DNA of 64,000 bases. Origin: Tipula vernalis (taxonomy: Eukaryota; Arthropoda; Insecta; Diptera; Tipulidae). Positions 45,461 to 57,882 of the stretch are shown here, one piece after another. The number at the start of each line of letters is the position of its first letter. Position 1 is the stretch's first letter. Below the pieces are notes generated by a model. The model did no database searches and was not told the origin of the DNA. It saw only the letters and a list, made by a program, of their open reading frames with translations. The stretch is taken from positions 328,635,106-328,699,105 of the forward strand of contig OY282558.1 of NCBI GenBank assembly GCA_958295665.1, written 5' to 3'. A program made the translations under genes and the position numbers.

Positions 45461-45861
45461 TTTGTTATATATCTATAACTAGAAAATTTGTATGCAGTGG
45501 AACAAGAATCCACTGGATTTTATAAATTTTCCATAATCATTCGATTTTGTTCTAACTCCCACTGTTTTGCTTAATTTGGTGTACGTAATTGTACGAACTA
45601 ATTTTTTTATTCTCACGTGATAATATAGTATCGTTCCGTTGCATCATGACTATGTAGTCTAATTTAAATCGTTAGTGAAATAGATGGTGTGTAAACTATG
45701 CGAAATTAATCGAATGGTACGATTATTTACGTTTAAGGTGGTAAACGAATTTTAATTAGTGTAATTTACGATATTGTGCATTATGGTTATTTATTAAGAT
45801 ACATACATACATACTAAGTATTAGTAATTACTATAAATAAATTTAATTTTTTTTTTAAAAA

Positions 45862-47318
45862 ATGGACGTTTCTGATCAGCAAGAGTAAGTATAAGACACT
45901 AATTATATTTTTAATTATAATATTATAATTGTAAAGTGTATTACTAATTTTTTAGAGTTTTTGATCAAATATTATGGAGATGGATACAGATTCGGATTTA
46001 AGCCGCTCGATTGTTCTTCAAATGAAGAAACTCCAACTAAAGTTGTTGTATGTGATAAACAAGGTAAAATTCCTTAACGAGTGAAGCCTATTGTGGTAAT
46101 TTACTAGCACATAGTTAGGCTCGGCATGCCAAACCGTCAAAATCAATTTTGACAAAGTTTCGCATGTCGGTCGACATGCGAGCCATGATAGCTTACAAGA
46201 AAATTTTGCAAATAAAATGCACTCTCAAATTAAAACAAATTATAAATAAATTATATACATAAATATTTATACCGATTTTATATTCCAGCTGTCACGTCCA
46301 TAATTAAAAGTTAATTTAAACGAAGCTGATAACAATAATTCTCTGTCCGACATTGCTGATTCGTTGCCAATTAATACTACAACTAATGTTATAAACTTAC
46401 ACGAGCTTGTGGAAAAAAAATTGTGTAGAAAACGTAAAAGTGAGCCATGATTTGTGGCGTAAGAATATCACCAAAAATTTAAGATGTCAAAGAAGAGAAT
46501 ATAAGAATTCAAAAGGTGTCGTTCAAAGGGCTCGACGAATAAATAAAGCATGCGCTGAGACTTGTATTTATTCTTGTATACAAATTTTTAGTGAGGAGGA
46601 TCGTTTAATGGTTCAGAATGCATTCTGGAGGCTTACTGACGATAATAAATTAAATTTTTACTCGAAATTTACTCGAAAGGTTCCAAAAGAAAGGAAAAGG
46701 ATATCAAGCGTCAACTCACAAAGGCAAGATACATTCCTTTATTTTTTCGAGAAGGACAGTAGTTTCATTAAGGTATGCAAAACCTTTTTTTTTAACGCTT
46801 GACGTGAGCGAAAACCGGATTTATTATTTTCACAATGCCAGAAGTACGAAAATTGGAACGAGTAGCCCCGTAGCTCATGGAACACATTAAAAGTTTTCCT
46901 CTAATTGAATCCCATTATTGCCGCGCTTCCATCGAACGGAAATATCTGGAGACTCGACTAATCATTCAAAAATGTTTAGGCTAAATTTAAGTACTACGAA
47001 CGATCCCGTAAAATTTAATATTTATTCAAAAATATTTAATCAGGAATTCAATTTATCCTTTTTCGTACCAAAAAAGGGCCAATGTGATCGATGTGTAGTT
47101 GCTCATGGCTTTGTAACAGATGAAACAACGAAGCAGACTCAAGCATATCTCAGTCACAAACATAACTTGGAGCTTACTAAGGCTGAGCGAGATTTGGATA
47201 GATCCAATAAAGATGAGTTTACAGCGTATGTATTTGCGCTACCTCGTGCATCTGTTTCAAACTTTTTTTATAGAAGGAAATTTTCAGTGTATAATTGTGC
47301 CTATTTCAGTGTATAATT
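45862..47318 (+). pseudogene. Broken insect repeat-family gene (copy B)
   Basis: Partner of 28054-29561. Here the reading through VCKTFF and FNLSFFVPKKGQCDRC and on to KQTQAYLSHKHNLELTK is longer in one frame than in A, which has a stop after DETTK. The upstream part carries a frameshift near 46410. Confidence 0.6.
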
Positions 47319-47319
47319 G

Positions 47320-50300
47320 AGGTGTACACCGATTTTCCCCATTTTTCCCGAAAAATTTGCTATTCTCGGAAAAATTATTGTACCTACAGCTTACACTAGA
47401 TCATAATTTATCATTTAGTCCAAGTATAATTGACCTCGGTTTTAATAAATTTATGGTTACATGGTTTCAAACTTCAAAACTGAATATCTCAAAACCTAAA
47501 TGTTGGTGGTTACACCAATATAGAACCATGGCGACGATATATAAATGGGATTGTCCCATTTACATTTTCGTTTGTACAATTTGCGCTTATTTTGTCTATA
47601 ATTCACCGATTTTCACAATTTAAACACTTAAAAACACTAATATCCTAGTTTCTGAAGTTAAAATTAATTTTTTTAGAACTTTTACAATTTAATTAACGAC
47701 GAATTTCAACTTTTTGAATTTTAAAAAAAAGATTTCTATGGAATTAATTTTTTAATTTTTCGTTTTTTTTGTTTTTGTTTTACGGAAAACAAAACTTATC
47801 GCAAAGGCAACTCGATTTTGGTATTCTGATGCTAACAACTGTGTCACCGGTGTGGCAAAATGTTATTTGTTAAATTAAAATTGTTCTTTGTTCCATTACT
47901 TCGATCAATTTGGATTATAGAATGCATCTCAACCCTTTGCAAATTTCGAGAAATATTGAAAAACGCGATATTCACAAGAAATTTGGAATAAACCCGAAAA
48001 ATTTCGAATAGACTTAGAATCCTACAATAATCTTAAAATATTAAGAATCACTAAGATTATCGAATAACTTCATACCAAAACTTCAATGCCAATGTTCATG
48101 ACCCTATACTTAATTCAACACGAAGTCAAACTTGAGTGATATCGGAAGTCTCCAATAATACTCAACACTAATTAAATCTTAATCTTTAAATTCTTTGAAA
48201 TATCGAAAATATCGGTGAATCACTATAAGTTTGTAATATATCGCATCTAAAGCGCTCTTTACAAATTTAAAGTAATACCGAGAAGCTCGAATAGGCTCGA
48301 ATGAATTCGAAAAGCTGGAAGAACCACCTTAAAATTCTAGAATAATCACAAAACGTATTTCTCCTAAAAATAACTGAAAGTTGATAATTTTGAATAAAAT
48401 CTACATTAATCCAAAAATCTTGGATTTTGAGCAATTCGCCTAAACTTCAATGCTACGCTTAACTCAATCCAAGCAAACTCAAATAATCTCGCAAAATCTA
48501 TAAAATCTTGCGTAATTTCTATATGTCCTCGTACAAGATAATAACTCCAAACAAACCTCGAACACGCTTGAACCTCGAAAAATCACATAAAATATCGAAA
48601 ATTCCGATGCACCTGTAATTTGGTAAAATTTGGCGTTCTAGTTTATAAAACTTAAATTTATTTTTAAAAAATGTATAAAAACACAAAATCCTAAAATCGG
48701 GATGTCTGGTGGCCGTTAGTTTCAAATTTTGTTTTGTTTTTTTTTTTTTGATAATCCGGGTCACGTTTCATCGCAATTCGGACTTTGTTATTTACGAGTT
48801 CTCGACACTCGAAACTCGAAATACGAAAGCTACATAACCGAGACACGCCCATACGGGTAACCCTGGCAGGTGAAATTGAAATGGTGGATGGATTACGATA
48901 ACTGTGTATAACTTGCTGTATAAAATTCAAGTACAGTAGGCTAACAATTTGATTGAAGAATTTGTTTTTTACAAGCCGAAGGTAGTTATAGCATGCGTGA
49001 AAATTGATTCCCTTGAAACCTTAAATGAATCACCTGTACCTGATGAAATATTCCCGTTGCTCGGTCTTGTAAAGTTTGCACTGTTATAGAGAAAAGTAAA
49101 AGCGGCTTTTATTCCAAAAGGATCCTCCAAACTGATAAAAAAAAAATTCGGGAAAAATTTCCCATCTTGAGGAAAACGAAGAATTTCTTAAATATGTGCA
49201 AAGTGGATCAACGTGTGGAAGTGTAAGCCATGTGAAAGTATTGAGATAGATGAACTAAACACTATTATTGCATATGATAAGCGCCTCTCGAGGAAAAAAA
49301 ATAAAACGATGTTTTTTTTTTGGAAAATCGGATCCAAAAATTTGTTGGATAGTTATTCTTTTTAGAACAAATAAAAGCGAATTTTTAATTTATTTTTAAT
49401 TAAGTAATTAAGGGATTTTTAATTTTTCTTCAAAAATGACGTAATTCGACTTTCATAACTTAAAATTTGATAAATCAAAAATATTTTATAAGCCAAATTT
49501 TGAATTTAAGTCAACAAATATTGTTTTTTAGAAATTATAAAAGTTTTACTTTTGGCCTTATGTCCGCTAATATCTCAATAGTTTATTGCACATTATTTGA
49601 CGATCAGGAGTTCTTCTAGAAATTTTGCGATTATTGTTTTTATTCGTTAACGTATGTGCCTTTATCAAAAATGAAATAATCCACGTTGTGACATTTATAG
49701 CTGCATACAATTCTGAATTGGACGTAATGATTGTGAATGAAATTTTAAGTAGAATAATTAGGCAAAATTTTAAATTTAATTTAAAAATGAAAAAATTCAG
49801 GATTGAAACATAAATTTTAGTAAAATGTTGAATGCCATTTACGTGAGAAAAGTCCAACATACGTTTGTGAATTTCAACATATCGAATATAAAATCAAAAT
49901 TTCGAACAAAAATCTGAATGATAATTTGAATTCCCAAAGGTAATTGAATAAATTCTTGAGCAGAAACTTAAATTGGATTTAAAAATTTAAAAGTTGAATT
50001 AGAATTACAAAACTAGATTTGAACAATATCTTGTGTTTAATGTGAATCAAAAGCTAATCGTAGTTTTCAGCAGAAATTTAGTTACAAATAGAGTTTGAAT
50101 TCCAATCTTTGCATACAAATTCCAACCAGGGCTTGACTAAATATTGAGTGCATTTAATAAAATTTTAAATCGATAAATTTTCAGTTTGAAATTGAATAAA
50201 TACAATTTTAATTGAGTTACAATTCGAACTACGACGCCAACAACATTTTGAGTGAAATTTAAAATAGAAAGTAACAAAATGTTTCTGGATTAAACTACAT

Positions 50301-50386
50301 TTTGCATGAAATTTAAAAAGTACAAATTGTTGTACAGTATTACTTGGGTTAAAAATTGATTTGGAAATTTAGATTAGAAATTGATT
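47320..50386. other. AT-rich non-coding DNA (copy B)
   Basis: Partner of about 29570-32650: CTCGAATAAT-type phrases at 47940-48500, then the decayed repeats up to the insertion point. Confidence 0.4.
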
Positions 50387-50408
50387 ACCACATTCTGCAT
50401 GTTTTTGA
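50387..50408 (+). repeat. Left 22-bp target duplication
   Basis: Identical to 54267-54288. The undisturbed single site is in copy A (near 32641-32665). Confidence 0.9.
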
Positions 50409-52552
50409 TTGATTTGATTGATTGATATGAATGCACGGCCAAGCTTATGAAGCAAGAAATCCCGTGTTAGTGATGTGGTCATTAAACTGTAACACCAACT
50501 TTATAACACAGGTGAATGCTTTCCTTACTGAAGATACCTAAGCACCATTACAGCAAGGAGAGCACAATCACCCGCGATATCACATAAATGTGACAGCATC
50601 ATGTCCACCCCTGGCCGGGTCCCACCGTGCACTCTTTCACACATAAGAAAACCGAAGGATAGGATAGGATAGTTAGAAGTGACAGAATCGGCCCGGTTAC
50701 AGACACCTAGGTATAGCCGATAGTTAGTAAATTGTTAATAATTAAATAGTAAAATAGTTAGCACAGGACAACACAATTTCTAAACTACAGCTAATTTACT
50801 ACTTCTTGATCCTGGAGGGTTGATTCAAGCTAAAATTTAATTCTGAAACAGGATTAATTTAATCCCTATAATAATGATTAATTTTGGAACTATATTATAT
50901 TCTGAAAATTGGATTATTTATTAACATATTAAGGAAGAGACCCCTTTAAATATTCTTTAAACTAAACTAATTAATATACATTAATAAACAAAACACAACA
51001 TAATAAAAAGATTAGCACAAGACAGCACAATCTAACTACATTATTAGATGATCATTTCTTTGGAATCCAGGGCCGGATACTCAGGACTCCCTAAATCCTA
51101 AATCTAAAACAGGACTTAAAAATTATTAATGCTCTAATTATACCCCTGTCCGCCTTTCATTAATTTACCTGATAAAATAATTAAAAGAAATTTAAAATAA
51201 CAACACTTATTTCCTTATTACTGTTTCTTTTATCTCCAATTAAATAATTGTTATTTACTGCTACAAGAATTAACATGAACATTAAACTATTTAAACATAA
51301 AAATTTAACTTAAAACTAATCATCAATTTCCTACCGATACAGAAAATAAAATAAATACTTATTAATTCAATTATTTTATAAAATTTATTTAAAATGATTT
51401 AAATGATAATATTACCGCACCGCCACACCTAGACTTATTAATAATTCAATTATGTACTATAAGTATATCAAGAATCAACAAATAAAATTAATATAAAAAT
51501 TCCCGGACGACTCTGAAAACTAAATAAAACTAATAACCACCATAATACCAAATTTTATTACTCAAATGAATAATTATTATAACAGGATCTTCATTATTCC
51601 CCGGGCACACATCGTACCCCCATTTACACCTCCCTAACCGAAAGATAAGATAAGATTACTAGTTGGGACAGATTAAATCCATTAGCAGTCACCTAAGCAA
51701 TTAATAGATAATCCATTATTAGTACAATAAATGTTAAATGATAAAAGTTAAACAGGTTAGCATAAGATAGCACAATTTAACTATGTACATGATTAGATGC
51801 TCGTTCCTCAGGAATCCAATGCCAGAACTCAGGATTCTTTAAATCTATAAATCTAAATCAGGACATCAAAAATTATTATTATTATTAATGATTTACTTTT
51901 AACTAATCTTGTTGACATAATTAATATTAGTTGATTGAAAAATTCTTCCGCAAATTTGAAAACATAATTAAAATTAAATATTTATTCATTTTTTAAAACC
52001 GTCTTACACCATAATTCAACGGATTTAACTTATCAAAATGTTAGTGATATAAATGATAATATATTTAGCACACAACCATACACTTTTACACTACATGATA
52101 ACAGGGTGCTTTTAGCTCCTTAAGGCCAAGCAAGAAATTATCTGCATTTCTGAAAATTCAAATTAAAATCACTCAATTATTTCTAATTTCTACATTAAAC
52201 TTAAAACCAAATAAATATTAGAAAACTTTTATAATGCGATTCCTTTATTTCCTATTTGATGCTTATGAACCGCCAAACGTAATAGCATGAACACACGGAC
52301 TCCTAGCCGTACATCATATAGCCTTTTACATATAACAAAATCTAGCTGAAAAATAGAATTATTGCCAAGGTCCGACTATACCCAGATACCTGCACCTAAG
52401 CTATCATCTAAAAATTAAATTAAATCAAATTAAATATTAAATATGAAATATGACATATGACATATGAAAAATAAAACAAATTAATACATTTATAAAATTT
52501 AAAGTAAATACACATCACTCATTTCCCACGCATCCACTTACAATACATTTAC

Positions 52553-52603
52553 AAAGAGGACGACGAAAACTCGTCTATCCTCTTTGAGCGTCAACCTTTA
52601 TAC
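52553..52603. repeat. Hairpin block, internal copy
   Basis: AAAGAGGA and GACGA pair with TCGTC and TCCTCTTT around a short loop. The block, with the following GAGCGTCAAC, recurs at 54211-54259 near the right end of the insertion. Confidence 0.75.
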
Positions 52604-54210
52604 CATTCAAATCAATTTAGTACATTTAATAAATTTCAATGTAGTTAATAAAATAATTAAAATAAATTATATAATTAAAACTAAACTTCGATGTCCCTTA
52701 TTAAAATTATTCCTACCCAAATAAGTAACCCTGTATGTATCATATATTGAGTTACCCATTCAATTTAAATTTCCTCGATTATACGAAGAATAAGAATCCT
52801 ACTTGAATGGAGTACATGAGAATTTGTGTCGTACTTTTGTGTAGCTCGTAGTACATAAAGAGCACCATCAAAATCAACAAATACTCTCATAAAAATTTTC
52901 TCAATATTTGCTTATGGCTTGTTCTGTTTCATATGATATTAGACAACACACAAAAACAAAACAGACTTATTCGGATTATGCAATTGAAGCCGCACTTCTT
53001 GACGGAGCTCTCCGGATCAGATCAAAATTTACTTGTGAAGCAACAACAACATTTGATCCAACATTCATTTTGGTAGTGATGTGCTAAATCGATCTTTTTT
53101 GTTCTGTTTTGTTTATTTTCTCATAGGATTTTTAACAAAAAAGATCGATCCAGCCCATCACCACATTTTTGATCACAAATGGTGATCCAAAAATAGTTGA
53201 ACAATATTTCGTAGTTGAACAATATTTTGTAAAGCGACAAAGAATATAATGAATGCAGTACGAGTATGAAGAGGCAGATTCAAAACGAAACGAGACAAAA
53301 AAAATTGAATCTTGGTGTTTGTTTGTTTTACGCATTTTTGTGTCGCTTCATGAGACATGATCCGATCCTGATCAGATCAAACGTCAAGAAATGCGGCTTG
53401 TGTATACCCATAAAATGTATCTTTCTATATCTCAAGTGTTTGTACCGTATGGCTTATATATATAATTTCCAGTTTTGATATCACATAAATGACTTATGTA
53501 ACTTAGCCACAGATAGCGAAAACCATATCAGATAAAATTAGGGAAATCGTACTACAATACTAAACTACAACCACATATAAGGAAAATTTATATTTACATA
53601 TAATCTCTTATGCTCTTTGTCGGCCATATATTTTACTAATCTGTATTTGTTTTCACTAAATACACACACAATACACATCATACACTAACAGCAAACAAAA
53701 TTCAATTATAATAAAAGATACACACATTTAACTATTAAAAACTATGTATATGTATAAAAATCAATTCCCTTTATTAAATTTTCAAGAATAATTTGAGAGA
53801 ATTGTACACAAAACAAAACATTAAAATCTTCTTTTGTATTAGTGACAATCCAATAAGACATGAAGATTAACCACGCAACTTAAATTGCGACAAATTTACT
53901 ATTTTAAAATTTAGATTTTGTGCACAATTGTACCCATATTAAATCAAAATCAAAATGAAAATGCAATTAATTAATAAATCAAGAATTTTAATTTCTTTTA
54001 TTATAAATTAAAAACATTGCCTGCTAAATGCATCCCGGTGGATTACATTTTCCAAATTAAACTTCACTACACTCATTTCAATGTTTATTATTATTTATAA
54101 TAATTAATTAATTAATTTAATTTGAATTTGTTCACCAACACAAAACATAAATATAACACTAAAATTTAAACAAAAGTAATTAAATTAAATTAAATTACAT
54201 TACAATAAAT

Positions 54211-54259
54211 TTACAAAGAGGACGACGAAAACACGTCTATCCTCTTTGAGCGTCAACGA
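54211..54259. repeat. Hairpin block, terminal copy
   Basis: Same stem as at 52553 with one loop-side change, about 8 nt before the right target duplication. Confidence 0.75.
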
Positions 54260-54266
54260 CTCTCCA

Positions 54267-54288
54267 ACCACATTCTGCATGTTTTTGA
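54267..54288 (+). repeat. Right 22-bp target duplication
   Basis: Repeats 50387-50408 exactly; copy B resumes homology to copy A from here. Confidence 0.9.
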
Positions 54289-57200
54289 GCAAAAATTTGA
54301 GTGTAAATTTATTGTTCCAAACTAGATCTAAACATAGTTTTAATTGCAATTAGATAACAATTGAGTTGCAATATGAGATTTGATCTCAAACAACCAACAA
54401 CATTTCCTTTGCATTTAGTTTAGAAATTTGAATCGAAAATTTTGAGTGAAATTTGAATGGTTTTGGTATTCCAAACCAAATAAAATCTTTGCTATTAGTT
54501 GTATATATGAATTGAGTTACAACTCGAATTTTGATTTCACAAAATTTTGAGAGATATATAAGTTTGCATTGCACAATAAATGTACTGAGTAGATTTTCAA
54601 TTAGAAATCCAAAAAATGAGAGCAAATTAGGTGGGGCAAAGAATAGATGTCAAGGGAAAACCAAAATACATCAAAAATTAGACTGGAAAAGAAGACAGTT
54701 TGAATGCATTCGAATGAAACCTTAGATGCATCCAGAATAAAATTAGATTACAATTCCATCTGGATTTTAATAAACTTTGAGTGACATTTTAATCCGAAAT
54801 AAAGCTAAACTTCCAAATTGTACTTGAATGTTGATTGTAATTTTGATCACGCTCATTGAATTAAATTGAAATAAATACTTGAGTGAAATTTAAAGTTTTA
54901 ACAAATATTCTACTAATTAATTATTGTAATTTTCCTTTTAATATGTGTGAGCGGTATTCAGACTAGTGGCTTAGTTTAAAATCAAAATGAATTCGAAAAA
55001 AATTAAGATTTTTAGCCAGAAATTTAGTTCCAAGCTGTTTTCGAAGTTAAACAAAATGATAAATGGAATTTTGAATATAAATCTAGTCTAAATTGGTCAA
55101 CTGCATTCGACAAAGAGAAAATTGATTAAGATAACGAAATTTTAAAGAGACAAAATTAGCTTGAATTCTAAACTCAATATAATGAGTTTGAGCACATTTT
55201 GAAAACAATTTTAGCAAAATATTTAATGCACTTTGTGTGACTGAGTTTAAATTCTAAACACGATTTCAACATATTTTTAGAGCAAAAATCTGTATGCCTT
55301 TTTTTTATAATAGAAGCATTTCAATTTTAAACCGTAATTGAATAATAAAATCTTAAGTAGGAACTTACGAGTTTAAATAACAATTTGATTTAAGCAAACA
55401 CACGAGCTTAAATTAGCTTTAAACTTGAGTTTGGAACTTCTGCACTGCCTTTAATAATAGTTTGAGTGAATTTAAAAAATTTAATTAATATTATTTAAGC
55501 AAAATATTTATTTAGAACGGGATAAAACAAGATTTGAACAAAGTTTGGACTAAAAATTTTATTTCTATCCAACCAAAAAAATATTTAAAAATTAAATTTA
55601 AATTCCAAATTTAATTAACACAAAATTCTGGTTGCGAAATTTTATGAAATTTTGTTTACAAATTAAGTAAAAATTCCAGCCTAGATTTGTCTAAATGTGC
55701 TTGATTCGAAATTTGGAGTACAACTTCAGCTGTAGTTGCAAGTCCATTTTAAGAAAAATTCGAATGTTATTAGAAATGCTAAGAAAGAGTAGAATTTAAA
55801 ACTCTAGTTTGCGTCAAAAGGTTTGTTAAATTTGTATCAGAATTTTGAGCTGAAATCCGGGTAAGTATCGAAGTATTTGAATTTTAAGAGTAGAAATTGA
55901 ATTTGAATAGTAATTTGGACTTGACCAAAAACATAACTGTAATGTAGTTTTTAGTTTAAAAGTTGAGTTTGTATTTCGAATTGGACTGGCAAGAGAAAAA
56001 TTAAAGATTAAGTTACAATTGTAAAATAGATTTGAGCAAAATTTTATGTTTAGTGAGGGCAAAATTCTGAGAAAAAGTATTGCAAAATTTTAGTTACAAG
56101 AAATGTTGTTATATTTTGAATACAAGTAGGCTAAATTTCAAACTCGATTTGACAAAATTGACGGAGGAATTGAGTTATAATTTTGAGTGAAATTTAAAAT
56201 ACAAAATTTACTGTTCAATTTCAGTTTTCATTTTAAAAAGATACGAGAAGTGTAATTTTGATATTCCAAACTAAATTTTAATTGAAATTAGTAAAAATTA
56301 CAATACGAAACATGATTTCTTCTTGATGGCAAGTTAAATTAAAAAATTGAGTTTGAAATAAAATTTGAGTTGAGCAAAATAAGCCAGTTTCCGCGCTCGG
56401 TCTATGTCATACAGAATTAAATTATTTGCATGTCAATTTGATTTTTTATTTTTTTTATGTTTATGTCATTTGCCTTTATTGAAAAATGGTCGATAATGAA
56501 ACACAATTTTCTTAATTTTGTTTATTATTATTCATGCTAAGTATATCCTACATCCAAGATTTTAGTGTAGATGGTGACAAAAACTTTTTGCTTTTTTCGA
56601 TGGAATTGTAAACTTCACATTGAATAGTCGCAAAATATCAACCAACATACATATAATAGTTTTTTTTTGTATGAACAGTATTTTGTGCACAATTTATTTG
56701 TTAAAAGATTATTAAAATTGGTTAATATTTTATCAAAATAAAAAATAAAAAATCCCCGGCGTAGTATAACTATTTACAAAAAACACTTGGTTAATATAAA
56801 AATAACTTTCTTTACACAAGCAAAGATAACCAAAACACTTAACACAGATTTAAAACAAAAACTGAAGAACAATCACAAATATGAATAAAAATAGTATTCC
56901 CAATCCCCCATTTCTAATCACCATTCAACATTTTATCAAAATCAACAGATTTACTCACATCAATGTTTTTTAAATTACTCCACATTTTATTGCTTATATT
57001 AAATACTATAGGATATCAAAAACATAGAATTAATACACAAGAATGGTTAACAGTTTGTCACATTAAAATTAAAATTATTGATCACTTTTCACAAACTTTA
57101 ACAATTTTATAATTTATTCATTGCGGTTTACCCAATGAAGTTTCGATGACAACTAAAACTTGATTTCAACTACACTGGTCTCTTATAGACTGTACAATTT

Positions 57201-57882
57201 TTATGTTTCTTGTCAATAATTCACAAATATCTTATGTGTTATTATCCAATGGAGGATATTGAATAACGACTTTGATCGTTTATTGATATCGTTTTGATTT
57301 GAATTTTTGTGCAAATGTATGGTCACGGCCAGCTAGCGTAGGACGGCCCACTATCAATTAAAGATGTAACAAAAATTATTTTATAGAAAAATTTATAATT
57401 GATTAAATTATAAATAAGGGTTACGTATATTAATTATATGAAACAAATCGTAATCATCCCAAAGATTTCGGTAAGACGATGGCGTTTTACTTACTTAATA
57501 AAAAAATAATCAAACAAAGGCAGAAATAGCGCAAAGTGTTATATCTAGTTTTTAGCAGTTTTTTTTATAAACAATTTTGATTTAATAAATTTGAGTAGTG
57601 AACCAACCACTACCGGATGCCGGCAAAATCAAATATTTCCGATAATTACACTCTTGGAAAAAATTAAGAATTTTTCAAAAATATAGTATTTAAATATAGG
57701 CGTATCTCCTCTCACACAAAAATGATTTTTGCTCAAAATTAATTAAGGAACCGTCTTTTAAAATACTTGCACAACGTTCAAGTTCATAACACGCTAGAAC
57801 TATCCCATAATCTATATCTAAAATAATTTTTAATGAAGCCGTGGTCCGATGGCTTTAGAACACGTAGTCACATAACATTTCG
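54289..57882. other. AT-rich non-coding DNA, rest of copy B
   Basis: Partner of about 32660-36538, including the decayed repeats. At about 56378 it lacks the ~245 bp found in A. Confidence 0.45.

Larger units (their letters stand above)
50409..54266. mobile_element. 3.86-kb non-coding insertion, class unknown
   Basis: Absent from copy A and bounded by the 22-bp direct repeats. The left end begins with TTGATTTGATTGATTGAT, which on the minus strand would be a simple-repeat tail, suggesting minus-strand retrotransposition. No ORF of note. Internal features: an approximately 1-kb apart, diverged duplication (about 50610-50850 versus 51600-51860, both with a TTAGCA-AAGA-AGCACAA block), and a hairpin block repeated near 52553 and at the right end near 54211. 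A long non-autonomous retroelement is the best guess. Confidence 0.75.
37004..57882 (+). repeat. Segmental duplication, copy B
   Basis: Direct tandem partner of 18745-36538, longer because of a 3.86-kb insertion (50409-54266). Lacks the 332-bp segment and the ~245 bp unique to A. Ends at CATAACATTTCG (57882), after which Ty3/gypsy sequence begins. Confidence 0.95.

Noticed and set aside
53132..53478. 60-70-codon frames in the 3.86-kb insertion
   Set aside because: Overlapping frames on both strands with no recognised motif and no codon pattern; the insertion looks non-coding.
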